DNA from: an uncultured Bacteroidia bacterium
GTDB taxonomy: Bacteria; Bacteroidota; Bacteroidia; Bacteroidales; UBA932
Direction: 5' to 3'
DNA: 12,433 nt
Assembly: GCA_902795785.1 (NCBI GenBank)
Contig: CADBMK010000022.1
Span: 1 to 12,433 of the forward strand
In this document: positions 1 through 6,296 of the stretch, in pieces
Numbering within the stretch: the first letter of the stretch is position 1
How the letters are laid out: each line of letters starts with the position of its first letter
Position numbers and translations under genes: made by a program
The notes under the pieces: generated by a model
The model's input: the letters and a program-made list of their open reading frames with translations, nothing else
What the model was told of the DNA's origin: nothing
The model's database searches: none

Positions 1-1
1 G

Positions 2-430
2 CAGTACAATGACCTTGCAAACAAGGTTCAGGCTCTTGAGAAGGAGAACGCTGACCTCAAGGCTAAGATCGCCGAACTCGAGGCAAAGCCTGATACAGTA
101 TTCGTTGAGTCTGCTGTTGTTTCTTCAGCAACTCTCTACTTTGACTGCGGTTCTTCAAGACTCAGCGCCCGTGAGCTTGCTCACCTTGAGTACTACGCAT
201 CTTGCGCACTCAATGCTGACAGCAAGGTTACCGTTATCGGTTCTGCAGACAGCGCTACAGGTTCTTCGAAGCGCAACCAGTATCTCTCAGAGCAGCGTGC
301 CAAGACTGTTGCCAACCTCCTCGTTGAGAAGTATGGCCTTTCAATGGACAACATCACGATCGTAGCTGAAGGTGATACAAACAACGTATTCGACACACCT
401 GCAAAGAACAGGGTCGTAACTATCAAGTAA
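2..430 (+). CDS. OmpA-family protein, C-terminal part (5' end outside window)
   Basis: Partial gene: the frame is open from base 2 with no start codon, so the N-terminus lies upstream. The visible 142 residues begin with a heptad-like, Lys/Glu-rich stretch (about residues 1-30, probable coiled coil or linker). An OmpA-like domain of about 105 residues follows. It has the usual beta-strand start (TLYFDCGSSRLS), then a GSAD motif, then N-x-x-LS-x-x-RA-x-x-V, and ends with an NRVVTIK strand. The Asp of GSAD and the Arg of LSEQRA match the residues that bind diaminopimelate in this family, so it probably anchors the outer membrane to peptidoglycan. In Bacteroidales such domains usually follow an N-terminal outer-membrane beta-barrel, but that part is not visible here. 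A strong terminator follows 21 bases after the stop, so this is the last gene of its transcript. Confidence 0.9.
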   Translation, partial: QYNDLANKVQALEKENADLKAKIAELEAKPDTVFVESAVVSSATLYFDCGSSRLSARELAHLEYYASCALNADSKVTVIGSADSATGSSKRNQYLSEQRAKTVANLLVEKYGLSMDNITIVAEGDTNNVFDTPAKNRVVTIK

Positions 431-451
431 TTGTTTAATCCAATGATAAAT

Positions 452-488
452 AAAGGGAGCGTCCTGTTTCAGGATGTTCCCTTTTTTT
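452..488 (+). terminator. Strong intrinsic terminator after the OmpA-family gene
   Basis: A continuous 15-pair stem can be drawn, with arms 452-466 and 470-484 and a TTT loop at 467-469. The core is AAAGGGA paired with TCCCTTT and TCCTG paired with CAGGA, with two G-T wobbles between. The T-run 482-488 overlaps the end of the stem. It lies 21 bases after the stop of the upstream gene and 37 bases before the purT start. Confidence 0.9.
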
Positions 489-497
489 GTATTTTTG
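467..497 (+). promoter_or_regulatory. Putative Bacteroidetes promoter for purT
   Basis: TATTTTTG at 490-497 fits the TAnnTTTG -7 consensus exactly. TTTC at 467-470, 19 bases upstream, fits the TTTG -33 box in three of four positions. The predicted transcript would start near 503 and give a leader of about 20 bases before ATG 525. The -33 box would sit in the loop of the preceding terminator. Motif match only, and T-rich DNA makes chance matches easy. Confidence 0.5.
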
Positions 498-524
498 TGT
501 CCGTATCTCAAAAACATTTATCCA

Positions 525-1709
525 ATGGTTAAAATCGGCAATACATTCAGCGCTTCCGGAAAGAAGGCGCTTCTGTGCGGTTCGGGTGAACTCGGAAAAG
601 AAGTGGCAATAGAACTTGCCCGCTACGGAGTCGAGGTCATTGCCTGCGACAAGTATAAGAACGCGCCGGCGATGCATATCGCCCAGTCTTCCCACGTTTT
701 CTCGATGCTCGACGCCAAGACACTGCGTGAGGTTATCGTTAAGGAAAAGCCTGATTATATAATTCCGGAGATCGAGGCAATCGCCACTCCTGAACTCGTA
801 AAGCTTGAAAAGGAAGGTTTCAATGTTATTCCTACAGCCCATGCCACCCTTCTTACTATGAACAGGGAGGGAATCAGAAGGCTGGCTGCCGAGGAACTGG
901 GACTTCCTACGTCAAAGTATGTGTTTGCCGATACCGAAGAAGAATTCAAGGCAGCGGTTGAAAAGATAGGCTGTCCGTGCGTCGTGAAACCTGTAATGAG
1001 CTCTTCCGGTCACGGTCAGAGCGTTATCCACGACGAGTCGGAAATTGACAGCGCCTGGCATATCTCCCAGGAGGGCGGCCGCTCCGGAGAAGGAAGGGTC
1101 ATCGTTGAGGGCTTTGTCAAGTTTGATTATGAGATTACCCTGCTTACCGTCCGTCACAGCGCCGGAACAACGTTCCTCGAGCCTGTGGGACATCACCAGG
1201 TGGACGGAGACTACCGTGAATCCTGGCAGCCTCAGGCCATGAGCCCTGCGGCTATCGCCAAGGCAAAGGATATTGCCGGCAAGATTACAGCTGCCCTCGG
1301 CGGTTATGGAATCTTTGGAGTTGAGATGTTCGTATGCGGCGACGACGTCATCTTCAGCGAGGTCTCTCCACGTCCTCACGATACGGGAATGGTTACCATG
1401 ATTTCCCAGGATCTTTCAGAGTTCGCCCTTCACGCACGTGCCATCCTCGGCCTTCCAATTCCAGAGGTCCGTTTCTTCGGCCCTTCAGCATCCAAGGCCA
1501 TTGTCGTGGAAGGTAACACTGACCGTTATGAGTTTGAAAATCTTGACGAGGTACTTTCCGAGCCGGGCGTCCAGATCAGACTTTTCGGCAAGCCTGAGAT
1601 CAGGGGACACCGCAGGGTGGGAGTGCTCCTGGCAACTGACAAGACGGTGGAACTTGCCCTCGCCAAGGTGGAAAGGGCATACAAAAAACTTTCCGTGAAG
1701 GTTTACTAG
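525..1709 (+). CDS. purT: Formate-dependent phosphoribosylglycinamide formyltransferase (GAR transformylase 2)
   Basis: Makes formyl-GAR from GAR, formate and ATP, the third step of de novo purine synthesis, without needing formyl-tetrahydrofolate. The 394-residue product is an ATP-grasp enzyme that seems collinear with E. coli PurT. Visible landmarks are GSGELGKE (19-26), PEIEAIAT (81-88, with GAR-binding Glu82), MNREGIRR (112-119, Arg114), VVKPVMSSSG (153-162, Lys155), and the metal-binding Glu267 and Glu279 followed by VSPRPHD (Asp286). The glycine-rich loop reads SSSGHGQS, with His163 where E. coli has Lys. I chose ATG 525 because an in-frame ATG at 474 would lie inside the terminator and add a 17-residue hydrophobic segment not found in the family. 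It has its own likely promoter, and its stop is 2 bases from the stop of the convergent HAD gene. The cytosolic role is certain from homology; regulation is not visible. Confidence 0.97.
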   Translation: MVKIGNTFSASGKKALLCGSGELGKEVAIELARYGVEVIACDKYKNAPAMHIAQSSHVFSMLDAKTLREVIVKEKPDYIIPEIEAIATPELVKLEKEGFNVIPTAHATLLTMNREGIRRLAAEELGLPTSKYVFADTEEEFKAAVEKIGCPCVVKPVMSSSGHGQSVIHDESEIDSAWHISQEGGRSGEGRVIVEGFVKFDYEITLLTVRHSAGTTFLEPVGHHQVDGDYRESWQPQAMSPAAIAKAKDIAGKITAALGGYGIFGVEMFVCGDDVIFSEVSPRPHDTGMVTMISQDLSEFALHARAILGLPIPEVRFFGPSASKAIVVEGNTDRYEFENLDEVLSEPGVQIRLFGKPEIRGHRRVGVLLATDKTVELALAKVERAYKKLSVKVY

Positions 1710-1711
1710 GA

Positions 1712-2551
1712 TTATCTGTAGCGGCTGTATTGCATCAGGTCACACTCTGCCTTGATCTTGTCTATAATCGTGCAGACAAGGCGGTATGTCCTTGATTCCT
1801 TGGTGTAGTTGGCCGGCGTGATGAAGTTGACGCGTCCCTGGCGAAGGAGTTTCTGAGCCTGGGCGCGTTTTTTCTCGTTATCCGGATTGAATACGGCTAT
1901 TGAATTGCCTCCGAACATTTTGACAATCTTCATACATGGGACATCTGTGTCTCCGTCCCCGAGGTAAATCATCTGCTGGAATGGAATCCTCTTGGCATCC
2001 TCGTTTACGCTTTCATTGACCTTATTGGTATCGCGCGCGGCGAACAGTCCCTTGTTGATTTTGAAGAGGGCCTGGGTTTTTGCGGTGTAATCCACGGCTA
2101 CGGCAGGCCAGGTGGCCTCGCCCTTCTCGTTGTAGAGGAATGAGCAGGCGTAGATGTGCTTGAATTCGTCTGCGATTGGGGTGCCCTGGATGAACTCAAT
2201 GAGTCCGGAAGAGTTGATATAGTGTTCAATGACCACACCGTGCTCCTTGCCGTATTCGTTTATGCTTTTGAACCAGCTCTTTACGCCGTCATAAAGTTCG
2301 ATATGTTCACCGAATTTGTTCAGGTCCTTCTGACGGAGTTTCAGATTAATCGCCTTGGAATCGTCAATCATAGTCTTCATGTAGGAGAGAATGTTACTGG
2401 CGTCTTCGTGAACTGCAAGTTCGTTGCACTTTGTCCAGAATTCTTCGGGAGTCTGCCCGAGCGCCTGGATGAATCCGAATTCCTGCATGTTTCCCGGAGA
2501 CAGGGTTCCGTCGAAGTCGTAAATAAGGGCGATTATCGGTTTCTTTCTCAT
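1712..2551 (-). CDS. HAD-superfamily phosphatase (phosphoserine-phosphatase-like)
   Basis: A 279-residue cytosolic hydrolase with all four HAD motifs. Motif I is DFDGT (nucleophile Asp12, acid/base Asp14), motif II lies in YINSSG (111-116), motif III is probably Lys158 in DYTAKTQ, and motif IV is GDGDTD (198-203), which binds magnesium. The helical cap lies between motifs I and II. The family removes phosphate from small molecules through an aspartyl-phosphate intermediate; the substrate cannot be told from sequence. I start it at ATG 2551 (protein begins MRKKP). An in-frame GTG at 2560 would add only three residues and sits almost on the predicted transcription start. It is transcribed divergently from the acyl-CoA synthetase and convergently with purT, and neither neighbour points to a specific substrate. 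Confidence 0.87.
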   Translation of the reverse strand: MRKKPIIALIYDFDGTLSPGNMQEFGFIQALGQTPEEFWTKCNELAVHEDASNILSYMKTMIDDSKAINLKLRQKDLNKFGEHIELYDGVKSWFKSINEYGKEHGVVIEHYINSSGLIEFIQGTPIADEFKHIYACSFLYNEKGEATWPAVAVDYTAKTQALFKINKGLFAARDTNKVNESVNEDAKRIPFQQMIYLGDGDTDVPCMKIVKMFGGNSIAVFNPDNEKKRAQAQKLLRQGRVNFITPANYTKESRTYRLVCTIIDKIKAECDLMQYSRYR

Positions 2552-2571
2552 TATGAACACATTAAAGCTAT

Positions 2572-2604
2572 CAAATACAAATGTAATGTATTTCTGTTTG
2601 CAAA
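2572..2604 (-). promoter_or_regulatory. Putative promoter for the HAD phosphatase gene
   Basis: Reading the minus strand, TTTG at 2604-2601 is followed after 21 bases by TGTATTTG at 2579-2572, which matches TAnnTTTG in seven of eight positions. A perfect TACATTTG also exists at 2585-2578, but only 15 bases from that TTTG. With the first pair the leader before ATG 2551 would be about 15 bases. Motif match only. Confidence 0.45.
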
Positions 2605-2628
2605 AGGAACACTTTTATTGTATTTTTA
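2597..2628 (+). promoter_or_regulatory. Putative promoter for the acyl-CoA synthetase gene
   Basis: TTTG at 2597-2600, a 20-base spacer, and TATTTTTA at 2621-2628 (seven of eight of TAnnTTTG) form a good Bacteroidetes-type promoter. The predicted start near 2635 leaves a leader of about 20 AT-rich bases before ATG 2654, without a Shine-Dalgarno site. The TTTG is half of the palindrome TTTGCAAA, whose other half is the candidate -33 box for the divergent gene. Confidence 0.55.
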
Positions 2629-2653
2629 GCAATTCTTTCAACCTAAAGCATTT

Positions 2654-4291
2654 ATGGAGCATTATTTTTCAAGGTTACAGAACGCAATACGACAGTATTG
2701 GAAGAGACCGGCCGTAGCAAACTACAATGGTGAAGTGATTACCTATTCCCAGCTTGCTGAGAACATCCTGCGCTTCCACCTTCTGTTTGAAAAGTCAGGA
2801 ATCGTAAAGGGTGACAAGATTTCCATCTGCGGAAAGAATTCTGCAAGGTGGGGCGTTTCCTTTCTTTCGGTCAATACCTATGAGGCGGTCGTCGTTCCGA
2901 TTCTTGCTGATTTCCACCCTGATAGCGTAAACTATCTGGTGGATCATTCAGAGAGTGTCCTTCTCTTCACCGATAAGGAAATCTTCGAGAAACTGGATGT
3001 CACAAAGATGCCACGTCTTAAGGGTATCATTGACAATACCACTTACAAACTGCTTTTCTGCCGTGACGAGAACCTCCAGAATGCGATGCTTTTCATTGAC
3101 GATGCTTTCAAGACAAAGTATCCTGACGGAGTAAAACCTGAGGATATCGTCTTCAATACGGACAACGGCAAGGATCTGGCCCTCATCAACTATACTTCAG
3201 GTTCAACCGGAACCCCGAAGGGCGTGATGCTCCGCTACGAATGTCTCAGCGCCACTATCGATTTCGGTCAGCGCTACATTCCGTCAAATTCTGAATACAC
3301 AATGGTTTCGATGCTTCCGATGGCACATATGTACGGACTTACATACGAGTTCCTCTATCCTCTGTGCAACGGAACCTCAATCCATTTCCTTGGCAAGACT
3401 CCTTCTCCGTCCCTCCTTCTCAAGGCCATGAAGGATATCAAGCCATATCTTCTCATTACCGTGCCTCTGGTGCTGGAGAAGATCTACAAGTCTTCTCTCA
3501 AACCGGCTCTCGAGAAGCCTCTCGTTAAGCTTCTTCTCAAGATTCCTGGACTTAACAAGGCTCTTTACAAGAAGATGCGCGAGGCAATGATCAATGCTCT
3601 CGGCGGCAATATCCAGATGCTTATCGCCGGCGGCGCCGCCCTCAATCCTGAGGCTGAGGCTTGCTTCAAGAAAATGGGCCTTCCTTATACCGTGGGTTAC
3701 GGAATGACTGAAGCGGCTCCGCTTCTTGCTTACCGTGACTGCCGTTATTATGTGCCTGGCAGCTGTGGCGTGGCCGTTGACTGCGCTGAGGTCCGAATTG
3801 ATTCTGACGATCCAGTCCATAAGGTGGGTGAGATTCAGGCAAAGGGAATCAACATCTGCTCAGGGTATTTCAAGAACGAAGAGGCCACCAAGGCTGCATT
3901 CACCGAGGACGGATTCCTCCGTACTGGTGACCTCGGTATTATGGACGAGGACGGCAACATCTTCATCAAGGGCCGCAGCAAGTCCATGATCCTTTCATCA
4001 AACGGTCAGAATATCTACCCTGAGGAAATCGAGGCAGTGGTGAACAATGAGCCTTATGTCATCGAGTCCGTTGTCGTGTCACGTGACGGCAAACTGGTAG
4101 CCCTCGTTTATATGGATGTAGAGAATGCGGCAAAGGCGGGCATGGTGGACATGCCGGCTTATCTTGACAAGATTCAGAAGGATATCAACAGTCACATGCC
4201 AGTCTACAGCAAGATTGCCAAGATGGAGCAGGTGAGCGTTCCTTTTGAGAAGACTCCTAAGATGTCAATCAAGAGATTCCTCTATTCATAA
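2654..4291 (+). CDS. AMP-forming acyl-CoA synthetase (long-chain fatty acid-CoA ligase type)
   Basis: A 545-residue member of the ANL adenylating family, expected to activate a carboxylic acid, probably a fatty acid, to acyl-AMP and then acyl-CoA. Motifs in order: phosphate-binding loop TSGSTGTPKG (181-190), GYGMTEAAP (348-356), TGDLG (424-428), KGRSK with NGQNIYPEEIE in the hinge and C-terminal subdomain, and a terminal segment PKMSIKR (535-541). No signal peptide or membrane span is visible, so it is cytosolic. Its overall pattern matches what I remember of the single-domain AMP ligases common in Bacteroides; acyl specificity cannot be read. The usual A10 catalytic Lys position appears to hold Ser538, with Lys536 and Lys540 flanking. 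The gene stands alone with its own promoter and ends at a small hairpin. Confidence 0.93.
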   Translation: MEHYFSRLQNAIRQYWKRPAVANYNGEVITYSQLAENILRFHLLFEKSGIVKGDKISICGKNSARWGVSFLSVNTYEAVVVPILADFHPDSVNYLVDHSESVLLFTDKEIFEKLDVTKMPRLKGIIDNTTYKLLFCRDENLQNAMLFIDDAFKTKYPDGVKPEDIVFNTDNGKDLALINYTSGSTGTPKGVMLRYECLSATIDFGQRYIPSNSEYTMVSMLPMAHMYGLTYEFLYPLCNGTSIHFLGKTPSPSLLLKAMKDIKPYLLITVPLVLEKIYKSSLKPALEKPLVKLLLKIPGLNKALYKKMREAMINALGGNIQMLIAGGAALNPEAEACFKKMGLPYTVGYGMTEAAPLLAYRDCRYYVPGSCGVAVDCAEVRIDSDDPVHKVGEIQAKGINICSGYFKNEEATKAAFTEDGFLRTGDLGIMDEDGNIFIKGRSKSMILSSNGQNIYPEEIEAVVNNEPYVIESVVVSRDGKLVALVYMDVENAAKAGMVDMPAYLDKIQKDINSHMPVYSKIAKMEQVSVPFEKTPKMSIKRFLYS

Positions 4292-4305
4292 TGACATTTT
4301 GTCAT
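4291..4305 (+). terminator. Small hairpin directly after the acyl-CoA synthetase stop
   Basis: ATGACA (4291-4296) pairs with TGTCAT (4300-4305) around a TTT loop, and the first base belongs to the stop codon. There is no long T-run after it (ACTTT only), so it may protect the 3' end or act as a weak terminator. The stronger hairpin at 4340-4368 is the better terminator. Confidence 0.35.
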
Positions 4306-4330
4306 ACTTTCCGTGTTTGGAATATATTTT
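4298..4330 (+). promoter_or_regulatory. Possible promoter upstream of htpG
   Basis: TTTG at 4298-4301 and, 21 bases on, TATATTTT at 4323-4330 (seven of eight of TAnnTTTG). Transcription would begin near 4336 and place the hairpin 4340-4368 in the htpG leader. No CIRCE-type heat-shock operator is seen. No convincing alternative -7 box was found between the hairpin and ATG 4395. Confidence 0.3.
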
Positions 4331-4339
4331 GACTTAAAG

Positions 4340-4368
4340 AAAGCGTGTCCGTAAGGATGCGCTTTTTT
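4340..4368 (+). terminator. Intrinsic terminator-like hairpin between the acyl-CoA synthetase gene and htpG
   Basis: An 11-pair stem, arms 4340-4350 and 4355-4365, GTAA loop, with two G-T wobbles, runs into a T-run at 4363-4368. It lies 49 bases past the upstream stop and 27 bases before ATG 4395. Most likely it ends the acyl-CoA synthetase transcript. If htpG is transcribed from the candidate promoter at 4298-4330, the same hairpin would be a leader attenuator. Confidence 0.8.
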
Positions 4369-4394
4369 AAGTATAATAATAACACGTAAATAAT

Positions 4395-6290
4395 ATGGCA
4401 CAGGAAGTTAAAGGTAAAATCGGAGTTACCACCGAAAATATTTTTCCAGTAATCAAGCAGTTCCTCTATTCGGATCACGAGATTTTCCTTCGTGAGCTTG
4501 TTGCAAACGCAGTGGATGCAGACCAGAAGATAAAGGCCCTCGCAGCCACGGGAGAGTATAAGGGTGACGTCAGCGACGTCAAGGTCCGCATCGAACTTGA
4601 CGAGGCTGCAAAGACGCTTAAGATTATCGATAACGGTATCGGTATGACAGAGGAGGAGGTTGACAAATACATCAACCAGATTGCCTTCAGTTCTGCCGGT
4701 GAATTCCTCGAGAAATACAAGGACAACATCGGAGCCATCATCGGCCATTTCGGACTCGGCTTCTATTCTGCGTTCATGGTTTCCAAGACGGTTACAATTG
4801 AGACTCTCAGCTGGAAGGATGGCGCAAAGGCTGTCAAGTGGACCTGCGACGGATCTCCTGAGTACCAGATTGAGGCCTGTGACAAGGCTGACAGGGGTAC
4901 TGTCATAACCCTTTATCTTGACGACGAGAGCGCCAAGGAATTCGGCACTAAGGGTAAGATTGACTATCTCCTCGGAAAATACTGCAAATTCATGCCTGTC
5001 CCTGTTGTCTTCGGAAAGGAGACCGAATGGAAGGACGGCAAGGAAGTGGAAAAGGATGAGGACAAGGTAATCAACAAGATTGAACCTATATGGACCAAGG
5101 CTCCTTCCGACCTTAAGGACGAGGATTATGACGCCTTCTACAAGGCCCTCTATCCTATGGCTGACGAACCGCTCTTCCATATCCATCTCAACGTGGATTA
5201 TCCGTTTAACCTTACGGGTGTGCTTTACTTCCCTAAGATTAAGGAAAGGATGGCAATCGACAGGAACAAGATTCAGCTGTACTGCAACCAGATGTTCGTG
5301 ACGGACCACGTGGACAATATAGTTCCTGACTTCCTTACCCTTCTCCACGGCGTCATTGATTCACCGGACATCCCGCTCAACGTCTCAAGAAGTTACCTTC
5401 AGAGCGATGCCAACGTCAAGAAGATTTCCACATACATCACCAAGAAGGTGGCTGACCGCCTGGAGGAGATTTTCAAGGAGCAGCGTGAGCAGTTGGAAAA
5501 GAAGTGGGACAATCTCAAGCTTTTCATCGAGTACGGAATGCTTTCGGACGAGAAGTTTTGCGAACGTGCCACAAAGTTTGTACTTTTAAAGAATACAGAA
5601 GGCAAGTATTTCAGCCTTGACGAGTATAAAAAGGCCGTAGAACCGGCTCAGACTGACAAGGACAAGAGGCTGGTGATCCTTTATGCAACCAATACCGAGG
5701 ATCAGTACCAGTTCATCGAGGCCGCCAAGAACAAGGGCTATGACGTCCTTCTCCTTGACTGCGAGCTTGACGCCCACTTTGTCAACCTGCTTGAGCAGAA
5801 GATGGAGAACACCCGCTTTGCCAGGGTTGACTCCGATACGGTGGAGAATCTCATCCCTAAGGAGGAGAAGATTAAGCCTGAGCTCTCAGAGGATGCAAAG
5901 AAAGACCTTGACGCAGTGTTCAAAGCCGTCCTTCCAAAGGAATATGAATACTATGTCGATGCTCAGAACCTCGGTGAAGGCGAGGCTCCTGTTGTCATCA
6001 CCCAGAACGAGTTCATGCGCCGTTACCGCGAGATGAGTTCACTCGGCGGAGGTATGAATTTCTATGGCGAGATGCCGAAGAGCTTCAACATCATAGTCAA
6101 TATGGAGAATCCTCTTGTCGCAAAGGTTCTCGATGAAAGAAAGGCGGACAAAGACGCGAAACCGGAAGATTTCGCTTCAGGAAACGACCTGCTCAAGCAG
6201 ATTGCAGACCTCGCCCTTCTGGCTGCAGGCCTTCTCAAGGGAAAAGACCTCGCAGAATTCGTAAAACGAAGTGCACAAATGCTTAAATAA
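4395..6290 (+). CDS. htpG: Molecular chaperone HtpG (bacterial Hsp90)
   Basis: An ATP-dependent cytosolic chaperone of 631 residues that works as a dimer in late protein folding. The N-terminal GHKL ATPase shows EIFLRELVANAVDA (29-42) with catalytic Glu34 and magnesium-binding Asn38, DNGIGM (79-84) with Asp79, and GHFGLGFYS (117-125). The middle domain carries SPDIPLNVSRSYLQ with Arg332 of NVSR, the residue that contacts the ATP phosphate. The C-terminal part has YGEMP and a short dimerisation end. The N-terminal wording (LYSDHEIFLRELV, then NAVDA) is the Bacteroidetes form. The C-terminal region looks about 50 residues shorter than I remember for Bacteroides HtpG (about 680), lacking the charged helical insert before the last helices. 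The start follows a terminator-like hairpin, and manA begins 6 bases after the stop. Confidence 0.98.
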   Translation: MAQEVKGKIGVTTENIFPVIKQFLYSDHEIFLRELVANAVDADQKIKALAATGEYKGDVSDVKVRIELDEAAKTLKIIDNGIGMTEEEVDKYINQIAFSSAGEFLEKYKDNIGAIIGHFGLGFYSAFMVSKTVTIETLSWKDGAKAVKWTCDGSPEYQIEACDKADRGTVITLYLDDESAKEFGTKGKIDYLLGKYCKFMPVPVVFGKETEWKDGKEVEKDEDKVINKIEPIWTKAPSDLKDEDYDAFYKALYPMADEPLFHIHLNVDYPFNLTGVLYFPKIKERMAIDRNKIQLYCNQMFVTDHVDNIVPDFLTLLHGVIDSPDIPLNVSRSYLQSDANVKKISTYITKKVADRLEEIFKEQREQLEKKWDNLKLFIEYGMLSDEKFCERATKFVLLKNTEGKYFSLDEYKKAVEPAQTDKDKRLVILYATNTEDQYQFIEAAKNKGYDVLLLDCELDAHFVNLLEQKMENTRFARVDSDTVENLIPKEEKIKPELSEDAKKDLDAVFKAVLPKEYEYYVDAQNLGEGEAPVVITQNEFMRRYREMSSLGGGMNFYGEMPKSFNIIVNMENPLVAKVLDERKADKDAKPEDFASGNDLLKQIADLALLAAGLLKGKDLAEFVKRSAQMLK

Positions 6291-6296
6291 AAACGT

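Noticed and set aside
474..524. In-frame ATG 51 bases upstream of the chosen purT start
   Set aside because: It lies inside the terminator and would add a hydrophobic segment encoded by the T-run that PurT proteins do not have; the 525 start gives collinear numbering with E. coli PurT.
435..842. Minus-strand open frame opposite the 5' part of purT
   Set aside because: It would end in the terminator region, and its protein has no family resemblance, while the plus-strand PurT match is unambiguous.
1024..1032. TTATCCACG, one mismatch from a DnaA box
   Set aside because: Single site inside purT coding sequence with no cluster of boxes or AT-rich unwinding region, so not an origin.
1670..1694. 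GGAAAG and CTTTCC inverted repeat near the purT end as a terminator
   Set aside because: Six-base arms with a 13-base loop and the A/T run inside the loop rather than after the stem; it is coding sequence and does not form a proper terminator on either strand.
2552..2560. GTG at 2560 as the HAD phosphatase start
   Set aside because: Adds only three residues, is a weaker start codon, and lies almost on the predicted transcription start; ATG 2551 is preferred.
4292..4394. CIRCE-type heat-shock operator before htpG
   Set aside because: Searched by eye for TTAGCACTC and its inverted partner; neither is present.
4563..4580. Direct repeat of GACGTCA in htpG
   Set aside because: It simply encodes the Asp-Val pairs of GDVSDVK in a conserved protein; no regulatory role is suggested.
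4302..5348. A 348-codon open frame on the minus strand opposite htpG
   Set aside because: It overlaps clear Hsp90 coding sequence, has no recognisable domain and no promoter or export signal; long antisense frames are common opposite genes with this codon bias.
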